Below are positions 25,184-33,769 of a stretch of 64,000 bases of DNA, piece by piece. This DNA is from Bradyrhizobium betae (GTDB taxonomy: Bacteria; Pseudomonadota; Alphaproteobacteria; Rhizobiales; Xanthobacteraceae): positions 62,001 through 126,000 of the forward strand of contig NZ_MZXW01000053.1 in NCBI RefSeq assembly GCF_004123905.1, given 5' to 3'. Below the pieces are notes generated by a model. That model saw nothing but the letters and a program-made list of their open reading frames with translations. It had not been told where the DNA came from and made no database searches. The translations under genes and the position numbers were made by a program. Each line of letters starts with the position of its first letter. Positions within the stretch are counted from its first letter, which is position 1.

Positions 25184-25972
25184 ATGGGTAGTCTGTCAGG
25201 CAAAAACGCCGTCGTAACAGGTTCGACCAGCGGCATTGGCCTTGCGTATGCGCGCGCCTTCGCGGCCGCGGGCGCCAATGTCGTCATCAACGGCTTTGGC
25301 TCGCCGGAGGACATCGAGAAGGAGCGTTCGAAGATCGAGTCCGATTTCGGCGTCAAGGCGGTCTACTCGCCCGCCGACATGACCAAGCCCGCCGAGATCG
25401 CCGGGATGATCGCGCTCGGCGAAAAGAGCTTCGGCTCGGTCGACATCCTCGTCAACAATGCCGGCATCCAGTTCGTCTCGCCGATCGAGGAATTTCCGGT
25501 CGAGAAGTGGGACCAGATCATCGCGATCAATTTGTCCTCGGCCTTCCATGCCATCCGCGCCGCCGTGCCCGGCATGAAGAAGAAGGGCTGGGGCCGCATC
25601 ATCAACACGGCGTCGGCGCATTCGCTGGTCGCCTCGCCCTTCAAGTCGGCCTATGTGTCGGCCAAGCACGGCATCGCCGGCCTGACCAAGACCGTGGCGC
25701 TGGAAGTCGCGACCCACAAGATTACCTGCAACTGCATCAGCCCCGGCTATGTCTGGACGCCGCTGGTGGAGAAGCAGATTCCCGACACGATGAAGGCCCG
25801 CAATCTCACGCGCGAGCAGGTCATCAACGACGTGCTGCTCGACGCGCAGCCGACCAAGGAGTTCGTGACGTCCGAGCAGGTCGCAGCCCTCGCGCTGTTC
25901 CTGTGCGGCGACGATGCCGCGCAGATCACCGGCACCAACCTGTCGATCGACGGCGGCTGGACGGCGGAGTAA
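25184..25972 (+). CDS. bdhA: 3-hydroxybutyrate dehydrogenase
   Basis: A 262-aa short-chain dehydrogenase that oxidises D-3-hydroxybutyrate to acetoacetate with NAD+, used when stored polyhydroxybutyrate is degraded. Motifs are TGSTSGIG for cofactor binding, NNAGIQ, catalytic S in TASAHS, and YVSAKHG for Tyr and Lys. The long matches ISPGYVWTPLVEKQIPD and FLCGDDAAQITGTNLSIDGGW are typical of BdhA rather than generic SDRs. AGGAG lies 9 bases before the ATG, within the patatin gene end. Confidence 0.93.
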   Translation: MGSLSGKNAVVTGSTSGIGLAYARAFAAAGANVVINGFGSPEDIEKERSKIESDFGVKAVYSPADMTKPAEIAGMIALGEKSFGSVDILVNNAGIQFVSPIEEFPVEKWDQIIAINLSSAFHAIRAAVPGMKKKGWGRIINTASAHSLVASPFKSAYVSAKHGIAGLTKTVALEVATHKITCNCISPGYVWTPLVEKQIPDTMKARNLTREQVINDVLLDAQPTKEFVTSEQVAALALFLCGDDAAQITGTNLSIDGGWTAE

Positions 25973-25984
25973 GGCCTCGATGCC

Positions 25985-26075
25985 GTAGGGTGGGCAAAGG
26001 CGCACTTGCGCCGTGCCCACCATGCTTCCGCGATTGAGAGAGATGGTGGGCACGCTTCCGCTTTGCCCACCCTAC
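25985..26075. repeat. palindromic intergenic repeat (GTAGGGTGGGCAAAG family)
   Basis: GTAGGGTGGGCAAAG at the left end is matched by CTTTGCCCACCCTAC at the right end, a perfect 15-base inverted repeat, with further inner pairing (GTGCCCACCAT / ATGGTGGGCAC). It lies between the convergent ends of bdhA and the TSUP gene. This family is common in Bradyrhizobium genomes and could act as a bidirectional terminator or RNA hairpin. Confidence 0.88.
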
Positions 26076-26097
26076 GATTCCGTCGTCCGCTCGTCGC

Positions 26098-26922
26098 TCA
26101 ATGGCTCCAGGCCAGCGCCGTCACGATCGCGGCTTGCAAATTCAATTCCGCGAACAGGATCTTGCCGGCGACCACGAACAGCACGCAGGCAAGCGTCAGG
26201 CGCAGCACCGTTTCCGGCACGCGCGTCGCGCTGTAGCTGCCGAGGATGATGCCGGGCAGCGAGCCCATCAGCAAAACCCCCATCAGCGCCCAGTCGACCG
26301 AGCCGAGCAGCCAGTGCCCGATGCCGGCCACCAGCGTCAGCGGCACCGCATGGGCGATGTCGGAGCCGACGATGGTTGCCATCGGCAGGCGCGGGTAGAG
26401 CAGCAGCAGCACGGTGACGCCGACCGCCCCGGCGCCGACGGATGAAATCGAGACGAGCACACCGAGCACGATGCCGGTGATGACGGTCGCAATCGCCGTG
26501 GTGCGTTCGCCGACCTGCTCGAGGCGCCGGCGATAGCGCTCCATGATCGACTTGCGGAAGATCAGCGAGGTCGCGGTCAGCAGCAGCGCGAAGCACAGCA
26601 CGAGGTTGACGAGATTGCGCTCGGAATCGCTCTTGAGGTCGAGCTTCCACAGCACCAGCAGCGTCAGCGCACTCGCGGGAATGCTGCCGCAGGCAAGCCG
26701 CAGCACTGCCGGCCAGTGCACGCTGCGCGACCAGCCATGCACCACGCCGCCGCCGGTCTTGGTGGCGGCGGCATAGAGCAGGTCGGTTCCGACAGCGGTG
26801 GAGGGATGAATGCCGAACAACAGGATCAGCAGCGGCGTCATCAACGAGCCGCCGCCCACGCCGGTCATCCCGACAAGCAGGCCGACGCCAAAACCGGAGG
26901 CGACGTAGAGTGGATCGATCAT
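26098..26922 (-). CDS. TSUP family transporter (TauE/SafE)
   Basis: A 274-aa inner-membrane protein with about eight helices. The N-terminal signature GFGVGLLVGMTGVGGGSLMTPLLILLFG and the repeated second-half version (GVLVSISSVGAGAVGVTVLLLL) are the two TauE repeats. Members export sulfite, sulfonates or related organic anions. Its substrate is unknown, but it sits a few kilobases from the sulfate-assimilation cluster. It is monocistronic, with an AT-rich upstream region (26923-27040). Confidence 0.92.
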   Translation of the reverse strand: MIDPLYVASGFGVGLLVGMTGVGGGSLMTPLLILLFGIHPSTAVGTDLLYAAATKTGGGVVHGWSRSVHWPAVLRLACGSIPASALTLLVLWKLDLKSDSERNLVNLVLCFALLLTATSLIFRKSIMERYRRRLEQVGERTTAIATVITGIVLGVLVSISSVGAGAVGVTVLLLLYPRLPMATIVGSDIAHAVPLTLVAGIGHWLLGSVDWALMGVLLMGSLPGIILGSYSATRVPETVLRLTLACVLFVVAGKILFAELNLQAAIVTALAWSH

Positions 26923-27110
26923 GTCCGGGGAATCTTAGGTTTATCTCGTCAGTTGGCAATATGACGTAGAATATAATTTCCCGGAGGCGCAACTACTTGG
27001 CCCCAAATAAGTAGAATCATGCTGCCGACCCGAATTGGGCAGTCATTTAGCCTCGCACACGGGCATCTCGCGAAATGGCGTTCCCCGTAAGCCAGGGCAA
27101 GCGGTCAGGC

Positions 27111-28469
27111 CTATTTGCCAAACGCCAGCACGTGCAGCCCCAGCCGCTGCCGCACGATCCAGAACAGCAGCACCGTCTCGAAGCTGAGCGAGATCGAGGT
27201 CGCGGCCGCGGCACCGTGTCCGCCGTAGCGTGGCACCAGCGCGATGCAGAGCACGACGTTCATCACGAAGGCCAGCGCGTAGGCGAGCGCGCAGATCTTC
27301 TGCTGGCCGAGCATGTTGAGCAGGCGCTCCACGGGACCGATCGCAGAGCGCACCACGAGGCCGATCGCGGCGACGAACATGATGTCGTAGCCGACCATGA
27401 ATTGCGGGCCGAACAACCACAGCAGCGGCTTGCCGAGCGCGAGCAGCACGATGGTCGCCGCCAGCGAGGGCCAGAACGTCCAGTTGATGGCATGCGCGAC
27501 ATAGGCCGACAGGCGTGCCTTGTCGCCGCTTGCGTTGTATTCGGCGAAGCGATGCGCCGTCGTCGCCGACATCGCGTAGTGGATGAAGGAGACCAGCGCC
27601 AGCGTCTTCACCACCGCAAAGTAGACGCCGACCTCGTCGGAGGGGCGGAACTGCTGCAGAACCAGCACGTCGGTGTAGGACAGCAGCAGATAAAAGCTCT
27701 CGACCAGCAGGATCGGCAGCGAGACGGCAAGCCAGCCGCCGATGTCGTAGGCCTTCGGGCCCGGCTCGATGTGATCGGCGAGCTTGCGGTTCAGCACCAC
27801 CATCTGTCCGGTCATCGCGATCCATACTGCACCGGCGCTTGCCACCATCGCGGCGACCGCGCCGAGATGATAGCCGAGCAGGAAGGCCGCGGCCGTGATG
27901 CCGATGATCAGCGCCTGGCGGATGATGAATTGCGGCATCAGGCCGAGCTGCATCCAGTCATGCGAGCGCGCGATGCCGTCCTGGGTGTTGGCGACGACGA
28001 AAGCCGGCAGCGTCATGCAGCCGATATAGAGCGGCAGCACCTCGGCCGGATCGATCCAGGGCGACAGCAGCTTGACGATGCCGGCAAGCCCAAGCGACAC
28101 CAGCGCGGACACCGCGAAGGTCAGCCAGCGGCTGCCGGAAAGAAAGCCGCGCAGCAGCGCCTGCTCGCCGCTGCTGCGGTACTCCGGAATGATCTTTTGC
28201 GCGGAAGCCGAGATGCCAAGGTCCATCATGCTGCCGAGCAGCAGCACCCAGGTCCAGACATAGACATAGATACCGTAGTCGGAGGTGCCCATCCAGCGCG
28301 CGAGCAGCACCTGCGAGAAATAGGCGAGGCCCGCGCTGATGACGCGGATGATAAAGATGGTGCCGGCCAGCCGCCGCGTCAGCGACGCCTCGCTCGAGCC
28401 GCCGGTCAATTTGGCACGCAGCCGCCCGATCAGCCCGGCAGGTCCGGTCGTTGCAGGTTCTGCATCCAT
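27111..28469 (-). CDS. polysaccharide/lipid-linked oligosaccharide flippase (Wzx/MATE-like)
   Basis: A membrane protein of about 452 aa with 12-14 helices. The N-terminal part RRLAGTIFIIRVISAGLAYFSQVLLARWMGTSDYGIYVYVWTWVLLLGS matches the polysaccharide biosynthesis flippase family, which moves undecaprenyl-linked sugars across the inner membrane. I take the ATG at 28469; a TTG at 28478 would add three residues. No glycosyltransferase genes are adjacent, so the polymer it serves cannot be told. Confidence 0.88.
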   Translation of the reverse strand: MDAEPATTGPAGLIGRLRAKLTGGSSEASLTRRLAGTIFIIRVISAGLAYFSQVLLARWMGTSDYGIYVYVWTWVLLLGSMMDLGISASAQKIIPEYRSSGEQALLRGFLSGSRWLTFAVSALVSLGLAGIVKLLSPWIDPAEVLPLYIGCMTLPAFVVANTQDGIARSHDWMQLGLMPQFIIRQALIIGITAAAFLLGYHLGAVAAMVASAGAVWIAMTGQMVVLNRKLADHIEPGPKAYDIGGWLAVSLPILLVESFYLLLSYTDVLVLQQFRPSDEVGVYFAVVKTLALVSFIHYAMSATTAHRFAEYNASGDKARLSAYVAHAINWTFWPSLAATIVLLALGKPLLWLFGPQFMVGYDIMFVAAIGLVVRSAIGPVERLLNMLGQQKICALAYALAFVMNVVLCIALVPRYGGHGAAAATSISLSFETVLLFWIVRQRLGLHVLAFGK

Positions 28470-28595
28470 CACGGCCAAGTCGAGGGTCCCCAGGGCGTCC
28501 GTATCAAGGCGTCCCGCATGCTGCGGCAGCCTTGGGGATTAGCAACCATTCGTTAAGATTCGGTTGGGTGGGCGTGCTGCTGCCTCAGCCCCGCT

Positions 28596-28749
28596 GTCGT
28601 CCCGGACAAGCGTCAGCGCAGATCCGGGATCCATAACCCCAGGGAGAAGTTTTTGCGCTAGCTGATAACTCCGCGTCCTCGCCAAACCACTCCCTGTGGC
28701 TATGGGTCCCGGATCGGCGCTCCGCTTCGCTACGCTTGTCCGGGACGAC
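28596..28749. repeat. palindromic REP-type repeat (GTCGTCCCGGACAAGC)
   Basis: The left arm GTCGTCCCGGACAAGCG with GATCCGGGATCCATAACC and the right arm GGTTATGGGTC-like CTATGGGTCCCGGATC ending CGCTTGTCCGGGACGAC form a 150-base imperfect palindrome. The same arms appear singly at 6281-6316, and the TATGGGTCCC part at 38134-38264. It separates the flippase promoter region from the 3' end of the DsbD-like gene. Confidence 0.8.
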
Positions 28750-28757
28750 GGGAGACA

Positions 28758-29597
28758 TCACTCCAGATTCGTATTGAACTCGTACGACTTCTCCGGCCCG
28801 ACCAGCGTGAATTTCAGCGCCGCACCATCAGGCTTGGCGCCCGGCGGCAGCCCGTCGAGCTCGAAGGAAAATCGTTTCACGCCGGGCGGGCTGGGCTCGA
28901 CCGGCGCAGGGATCGGCAGCGACCAGTCGAGCGTCGGCCCTTCCACGAAAAGATTGACGTTGCGGCTGTCAGGCACGACCACATCGACGACCACGTTCTT
29001 GGGCCCGTCGCGCCTGACGTCGCGGATGGTCAGCGGATTGGGATCGCCGATGTTGGCGGGCTTCGGCACGGTGTCCAGCGCGGCACGCAAGTTCGTGTCC
29101 TCGGTCGAGGCGACGTTGTTGAAGCTGAGCTCGGCACTGGCCTCGACGGGAATGCAGAGCTTTTCGCAGACCGCGTAATTGATCTCGGCGCGCAGCGTCA
29201 CCGGCTTGTCGGCGGCCTTGGCGACGATGCGCAAGGGCAGCACGATCTGGTCGTGATAGCCGATCGAATGCCCGCCCGCGCCGTCGTCGAATTTTTGCGG
29301 CGCCGGCCACATCACTGTCACGGCTTCGACATTGTCCGACTTCGAGAAGTCGAACCGCGGCGGAACGCCGGAATCGCCCGGCATGCGCCAATAGGTCTTC
29401 CATCCCGGCTGGATCTGGAAGGCGATGCCGCCGAGCAGGACCGCGCCGCTGCGCGAGCCCGCGAGCAATCGCACCGCGGAATGTCCGTCGCGCTGCCACG
29501 GCGAAGAATCGTCGGCACGGGCTACCATCGCCAGTGACGACGCAAGCAAGGTTGTCGCGACGCCAATCGCCGCACGCAGGGGAACTCTTGTCAGCAT
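28758..29597 (-). CDS. secreted DsbD N-terminal-domain protein
   Basis: A 279-aa periplasmic protein with a signal peptide (IGVATTLLASSLAMVARA). The body matches the thiol:disulfide interchange protein DsbD N-terminal domain: LGGIAFQIQPGWKTYWRMPGDSGVPPRFDFSKSDNV and INYAVCEKLCIPVEASAEL, with the redox pair C-x3-C in VCEKLC. The DsbD membrane and C-terminal thioredoxin domains are absent, so it is a stand-alone domain. It may receive electrons from a separate ScsB/DsbD-type protein for copper or envelope-stress protection. Confidence 0.87.
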   Translation of the reverse strand: MLTRVPLRAAIGVATTLLASSLAMVARADDSSPWQRDGHSAVRLLAGSRSGAVLLGGIAFQIQPGWKTYWRMPGDSGVPPRFDFSKSDNVEAVTVMWPAPQKFDDGAGGHSIGYHDQIVLPLRIVAKAADKPVTLRAEINYAVCEKLCIPVEASAELSFNNVASTEDTNLRAALDTVPKPANIGDPNPLTIRDVRRDGPKNVVVDVVVPDSRNVNLFVEGPTLDWSLPIPAPVEPSPPGVKRFSFELDGLPPGAKPDGAALKFTLVGPEKSYEFNTNLE

Positions 29598-29739
29598 GGC
29601 ACGTCTTTACAGGGTCACCCCGGGGCAAACCATTGAATTGCTTGTGATGGATGCATTCGAATCAAGTCTCTGCAAGCCTTGATTTGACAGCGGCCCGGCC
29701 CGACATCAGGATAGGAATTGAAACCGGAGTGCTTCACCG

Positions 29740-30384
29740 ATGACTCCCACAGGCAAGAGGACGGGCGAAAGCACGCGCGGCGCGAGCCCCGCGCTCGCCA
29801 ACTCGGCCGGCTATCTCGACGGCCGGCTTCTGATCGCGATGCCCGTGATGGGCGATCCGCGCTTCGAGCGTTCGGTGATCTATCTCTGCGCCCATTCGGC
29901 CGAAGGCGCCATGGGCATCATCGTCAACCATCCGGCCGGCAGCATCGACTTCCCCGAACTGTTGCAGCAGCTCGGCATCATCAAGAAGGGCGAGCACATC
30001 AAGCTACCGGAGAATGCCGAAAGCATGAAGGTGCTGCGCGGCGGTCCGGTCGACACCGGCCGCGGCTTCGTGCTGCACTCCAGCGATTTCTACATCGAGA
30101 ACGCGACGCTGCGGATCGACGACGGCGTCTGCCTCACCGCGACCGTCGACATCCTGCGCGCGATCGCCAACGGCTCCGGCCCCAAGCACGCCATCCTCGC
30201 GCTCGGCTATGCCGGCTGGGCGCCGGGCCAGCTCGAGACCGAGATCCAGAGCAATGGCTGGCTGCATTGCGACGCCGATGCCGATCTGATTTTTGGCGAC
30301 GACGTCGACGAGAAATACGGCCGCGCCCTGCGCAAGATCGGCATCGACCCCGGCATGCTCTCGAACGAGGCCGGGCACGCGTAG
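29740..30384 (+). CDS. YqgE/AlgH family protein
   Basis: A 214-aa cytoplasmic protein of the UPF0301/YqgE/AlgH family. Typical stretches are LDGRLLIAMPVMGDPRFERSVIYLCAHSAEGAMGIIVNHPA, VLRGGPVDTGRGFVLHS, and ALGYAGWAPGQLETEIQSNGWL. The family was first linked to alginate regulation in Pseudomonas but its biochemistry is undefined. CGGAG lies upstream of the ATG. It is monocistronic, diverging from the DsbD-like gene across about 140 bases. Confidence 0.93.
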   Translation: MTPTGKRTGESTRGASPALANSAGYLDGRLLIAMPVMGDPRFERSVIYLCAHSAEGAMGIIVNHPAGSIDFPELLQQLGIIKKGEHIKLPENAESMKVLRGGPVDTGRGFVLHSSDFYIENATLRIDDGVCLTATVDILRAIANGSGPKHAILALGYAGWAPGQLETEIQSNGWLHCDADADLIFGDDVDEKYGRALRKIGIDPGMLSNEAGHA

Positions 30385-30422
30385 CTATTGCGTCCCCCTC
30401 GGTGTCGTGCGCCACCCTCCGC

Positions 30423-30527
30423 TGTCATGCCCCGGCTTGACCGGGGCATCGAGTACACCGCAGCGTATCGGCTCTATCACATCCGTCTCGGAGTACTGGA
30501 TCGCCCGGTCAAGGCCGGGCGATGACA
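30423..30527. repeat. palindromic intergenic repeat (TGTCATGCCCCGG / CCGGGCGATGACA)
   Basis: The outer ends TGTCAT and ATGACA are inverted, the left unit contains the hairpin GCCCCGG-CTTGA-CCGGGGC, and the right unit GTACTGGATCGCCCGGTCAAGGCCGGGCGATGACA repeats the sequence at 11740-11776. It lies between the convergent ends of yqgE and the dioxygenase gene. Confidence 0.8.
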
Positions 30528-30543
30528 CTGTCGGTCGGCGCGC

Positions 30544-31431
30544 CTACTCCGCCGCCTGCTGCTGCACCGTTGGCTCGGTCCCTGCCACCGTTGCTCTCCG
30601 CATGTCGCGCGGTTGCGACTGGTCGTAGCGGCGGACGCGGTGCATGGTCTGGCGGTTGTCCCACATCACGAGATCATGCAGCTTCCATTTGTGGACGTAG
30701 ACGAACTCCGGTTGCGTCGCGTGCTCGTTGAGATCGCGCAATAGCAGCCGTCCTTCGGGCACGCTCATGCTGACGATCTTGCCGGCATGCGATGACAGAT
30801 ACAGCGACTTGCGGCGATGCACCGGATGGGTCCGCACCAGCCGTTGCAGCACCGGCTTGAACATCTGCTTCTCGTCGTCGGTGTATTCGGTGAAGCCGAG
30901 CGATCCCCGCGAATACATTAGCGAGTGCTCGCAGACGAGGTCCTCGATCTCCGCCTTGGTCTCGTCGTCGAGGGCGTCATAGGCCGCGCGCATGTCGGCG
31001 AATTCGGTGTTGCCACCCTTCGGGTTGACCACGCGCGCCGACAGCAGCGAGAATTTTGCCGGGATCGGGCGGAAAGAGCTGTCGGAATGCCACAGGCAGT
31101 TGCCGAGGTTGAACAGATGCGTGCGGCTGTCCTTCGCCAGCGGCTTGCCGTCCTTGCCGAGATTGGAGACGTCGTTGAGTCCCGACTGGAGTCTGTAGTC
31201 TTTCGCCTGTGTAACAGTGCCGCCGCGCGCATTCTCACGCTGACCAAAGTTCAGCGCAAAAGCCATCTGCTGCTCGTCGTTGATGTCCTGGTCGTGGAAG
31301 ACGAGCACCGCGTATTGGTCCATGGCGGACTCGACCTCGCGGGCCTCGTCCGGCGTGAGCGGCTTTCGTAAATCGAGGCCGGAAACCTCGCCGACAAAAT
31401 GCGTCTGAAGCTGCCGGATGGCGATCGTCAT
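30544..31431 (-). CDS. TauD/TfdA dioxygenase, TfdA-alpha type
   Basis: A 295-aa Fe(II)/2-oxoglutarate-dependent dioxygenase. The facial triad is visible: HSD (H-x-D) in NCLWHSDSSFRPIPA and the distal His in NRQTMHRVRRYD, followed by the 2-oxoglutarate-binding Arg in RDMRRATVAG. The whole sequence closely resembles, from memory, the TfdA-alpha proteins of 2,4-D-degrading Bradyrhizobium, which cleave 2,4-dichlorophenoxyacetate. Related proteins exist in strains that do not degrade 2,4-D, so the natural substrate may be another aryloxy acid. Two SDR genes follow divergently. Confidence 0.88.
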   Translation of the reverse strand: MTIAIRQLQTHFVGEVSGLDLRKPLTPDEAREVESAMDQYAVLVFHDQDINDEQQMAFALNFGQRENARGGTVTQAKDYRLQSGLNDVSNLGKDGKPLAKDSRTHLFNLGNCLWHSDSSFRPIPAKFSLLSARVVNPKGGNTEFADMRAAYDALDDETKAEIEDLVCEHSLMYSRGSLGFTEYTDDEKQMFKPVLQRLVRTHPVHRRKSLYLSSHAGKIVSMSVPEGRLLLRDLNEHATQPEFVYVHKWKLHDLVMWDNRQTMHRVRRYDQSQPRDMRRATVAGTEPTVQQQAAE

Positions 31432-31529
31432 GGCGTTTTCTCCCGCGGACCGCGAGCGGTTGCTCCCGCTCTGTTGGCAAAAAAGCTACTCCCGCAACCG
31501 CAGATGTCAACGCTCGGCGTGCATACCTC

Positions 31530-32309
31530 TCACGCATTCCGCGCCATCAACCCACCATCGACCGGGATCACCGCGCCGGTGAGAAACGATGCCGCCGGCA
31601 GGCACAGGCTCAGCGTCATGTGCGCGACCTCCTCGGGATCGCCATAACGGCCGAGTGCGGTGCGACGCTTGGCGTAGATCGTCTTGTGCTCCTCCGAAAT
31701 GCGGTCGGTGATGGCGGTGCGGATCGGTCCCGGGCAGATGCAGTTGACGGTGATGCCCTCGCGGCCGAGCTCCACTGCGAGCGAGCGCGTCAGGCTCGCA
31801 ACGCCGCCCTTCGCTGCCGAATAGGGGCTGTGCAATCCGGTCGCGCCGAGCGCCTCGGTCGAGGCGATGTTGACGATGCGCGGGGACTTCGATTTGCGCA
31901 AGTGAGGCAGTGCGGCGCGGATGACGCGCGGGTGCGCCGTCAGCATCACCGCGATTCCCCTGGCCCATGCGTCTTCGTAAGCCTCGTCGTCGATCGCGAC
32001 GCGCACGGAGATGCCGGCATTGTTGACGACGATGTCGAGCCCGCCGAAATGCGCCGCGACATCGCTGACCACGCGCTTGATCTCGCCGCCGTCGGCGACG
32101 TCGAGCTTCCAGGCCTCCGCCAATCCGCCGTTCGCTGCGATTTCCCTGGCAACCGCATGCGCGCCTTGCGCCTCGCAATCGGTGACGGCGACGTTCGCGC
32201 CTTCGGCGGCGAACACACGCGCGGTCGCGCGCCCCATGCCGCTGGCCGCGCCCGTGACGAGAACGGTCAGGCCCTTCACCGACCTGCTGAGCTCTTTGAA
32301 GTCGGCCAT
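31530..32309 (-). CDS. SDR family oxidoreductase (FabG-like)
   Basis: A 259-aa classical short-chain dehydrogenase. Motifs are TGAASGMGRATA, NNAGISV, catalytic Ser in IASTEAL, Y-x3-K in YSAAKGG, and the C-terminal GAVIPVDGGLMARNA. GAGGAAA precedes the chosen ATG; the frame is open 17 codons further up. The substrate is unknown. It lies head to head with a second SDR, and both may serve the same pathway as the neighbouring dioxygenase. Confidence 0.9.
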   Translation of the reverse strand: MADFKELSRSVKGLTVLVTGAASGMGRATARVFAAEGANVAVTDCEAQGAHAVAREIAANGGLAEAWKLDVADGGEIKRVVSDVAAHFGGLDIVVNNAGISVRVAIDDEAYEDAWARGIAVMLTAHPRVIRAALPHLRKSKSPRIVNIASTEALGATGLHSPYSAAKGGVASLTRSLAVELGREGITVNCICPGPIRTAITDRISEEHKTIYAKRRTALGRYGDPEEVAHMTLSLCLPAASFLTGAVIPVDGGLMARNA

Positions 32310-32405
32310 GCTGTTTCCTCGCGGCGTCTTGTTTGTTGTTATGATTGACAAGGCTGGCATCGATCCGCAGAGAGGTCAAACAAGCAAAACAAACGGGAGG
32401 CCGCG

Positions 32406-33143
32406 ATGGCGAACGAGCTCGATTTCTCAGGCAAGCAGGTGCTGGTGGTCGGCGGTTCCAGCGGTATCGGCAACGGCATCGCGCAAGCGTTTCGCGCCAG
32501 AGGCGCAGCCGTTGCGGTTTGCGGCACGCGTGCTCACGCGAAGGAATATCTTGCGGAGGAAGGTTCCGATCTCACCGGTCTTTCCTATGCGCAGCTCGAC
32601 GTCAGCAACGCCAGTGCGATCGAAGCGTTCAAGCCATCGTTCGATCGGCTCGACGTGCTCGTGCTCGCGCAGGGCGCGGTCCTCTATCGCCGCGGTGAAT
32701 TCGAGATGGCCGGCTTCCGTAAGGTCGTCGAGGTCAATCTGATGAGCCTGATGGCCTGCGCGACGCGATTTCATTCCATGTTGCGGGAGACCAAGGGCGC
32801 GCTGATCATGGTGTCGTCGACCGCGGCCTATCATTCCACCATGGGCAATCCCGCCTACAACGCGTCGAAGACCGGCGCGGTCGGATTGACCCGCACGCTC
32901 GGCGAGGCCTGGGCCGAGGATGGCATCCGCGTCAACGGCATCGCGCCCGGCCTCGTCGATACCAAGATGACGAAGGTGACGACCGATAATCCCAAGCGGC
33001 TCGAAGGTGCATTGTCGCGCATTCCGCTGCGGCGACTGGGCACGCCGGCCGACATGGCGGGCGCGGCGCTGTTCCTGGCCTCGCCGCTGTCGTCCTACAT
33101 CATCGGCCAGACGCTGGTCGTCGATGGCGGGCTCATTCTCTAA
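32406..33143 (+). CDS. SDR family oxidoreductase
   Basis: A 245-aa short-chain dehydrogenase with VVGGSSGIGNGIAQAF at the cofactor site and YNASKTG at the active site. The usual NNAG motif is replaced by LAQGAVL, and the N-terminal Gly motif starts VGGSS rather than TGASS. The catalytic Ser is in VSSTAAYH. The end FLASPLSSYIIGQTLVVDGGLIL is typical. GGGAGG precedes the ATG. It is transcribed divergently from the SDR at 31530-32309, 96 bases away. Confidence 0.9.
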   Translation: MANELDFSGKQVLVVGGSSGIGNGIAQAFRARGAAVAVCGTRAHAKEYLAEEGSDLTGLSYAQLDVSNASAIEAFKPSFDRLDVLVLAQGAVLYRRGEFEMAGFRKVVEVNLMSLMACATRFHSMLRETKGALIMVSSTAAYHSTMGNPAYNASKTGAVGLTRTLGEAWAEDGIRVNGIAPGLVDTKMTKVTTDNPKRLEGALSRIPLRRLGTPADMAGAALFLASPLSSYIIGQTLVVDGGLIL

Positions 33144-33150
33144 ACCCTTT

Positions 33151-33175
33151 GGAACTGCGCTCCTCCTGATCGGTT
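33151..33175 (+). promoter_or_regulatory. EcfG-like promoter of the second CsbD-like gene
   Basis: GGAAC (33151-33155) is followed after 16 bases by GGTT (33172-33175), one mismatch from CGTT. It starts 8 bases after the SDR stop codon and about 54 bases before the CsbD-like start. The gene's stress-protein type supports the reading. Confidence 0.6.
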
Positions 33176-33204
33176 ACTTGGGCTGACCCCTGAGGAGGAG
33201 CATC

Positions 33205-33582
33205 ATGGACAAGGATCGGATTGTCGGATCGGCCAAGGAATTCGCCGGACGCGCGGAAGGCGCCGTCGGTGATCTCGCAGGCGACGCGCAGACACAGGCA
33301 TCAGGCAAGGCACGCGAGGCCGCAGGCACCGTGCAAAATCTCTATGGTCAGGCCAAGGACGCCGTGCGTGACGCCACGGACACCGCGGCAAGCTACGCCA
33401 AGGACGCCTATGACAACAGCGGCGACACTCTTCGCGATGGCGCGCAGGCGATTTCGAAGAAGGTGCAGGACAATCCGCTCGGCGCCCTGCTGGTCGCCGG
33501 CGGCATCGGCTTCGCGCTCGCGCTGCTGATGTCGCGTCCCGCGCGCCGTCCGCCGCCGTCGCGTTGGCGCTATTACGGCTAA
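33205..33582 (+). CDS. CsbD-like protein with C-terminal membrane helix
   Basis: A 125-aa protein. The N-terminal part MDKDRIVGSAKEFAGRAEGAVGDLAGD is CsbD-like. It is followed by an Ala/Asp/Lys-rich helical stretch (about 30-90) and a C-terminal helix NPLGALLVAGGIGFALALLMSRP with basic tail, as in DUF883 proteins. It thus combines both small stress families found at 2.5-9.2 kb. GAGGAGGAG precedes the ATG, and an EcfG-like promoter is visible upstream. Confidence 0.88.
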   Translation: MDKDRIVGSAKEFAGRAEGAVGDLAGDAQTQASGKAREAAGTVQNLYGQAKDAVRDATDTAASYAKDAYDNSGDTLRDGAQAISKKVQDNPLGALLVAGGIGFALALLMSRPARRPPPSRWRYYG

Positions 33583-33603
33583 CAGCTGCTAACGCGGACT
33601 CGT

Positions 33604-33674
33604 GCCCCGGACGCAGTGCAGCCCAGGCGATGCGTAGCATCGTCGAGGAAACGCTGCTTTGCTAAGCCGGGGCC
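33604..33674. repeat. short palindromic intergenic repeat
   Basis: GCCCCGG at 33604 and CCGGGGC at 33668 are inverted arms around an internal GATGCG-TAGC-ATCG pairing. It lies between the convergent CsbD-like and DUF459 genes. Confidence 0.5.
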
Positions 33675-33769
33675 CATTCTTTTTGTGGATGTTGTGGGAG
33701 AGCTGGGTCCCGGCTCAGCGTCGCATCACCAGGAGGTGCTGGGACGCGTCCGGGACGCGAGACCTTCGC

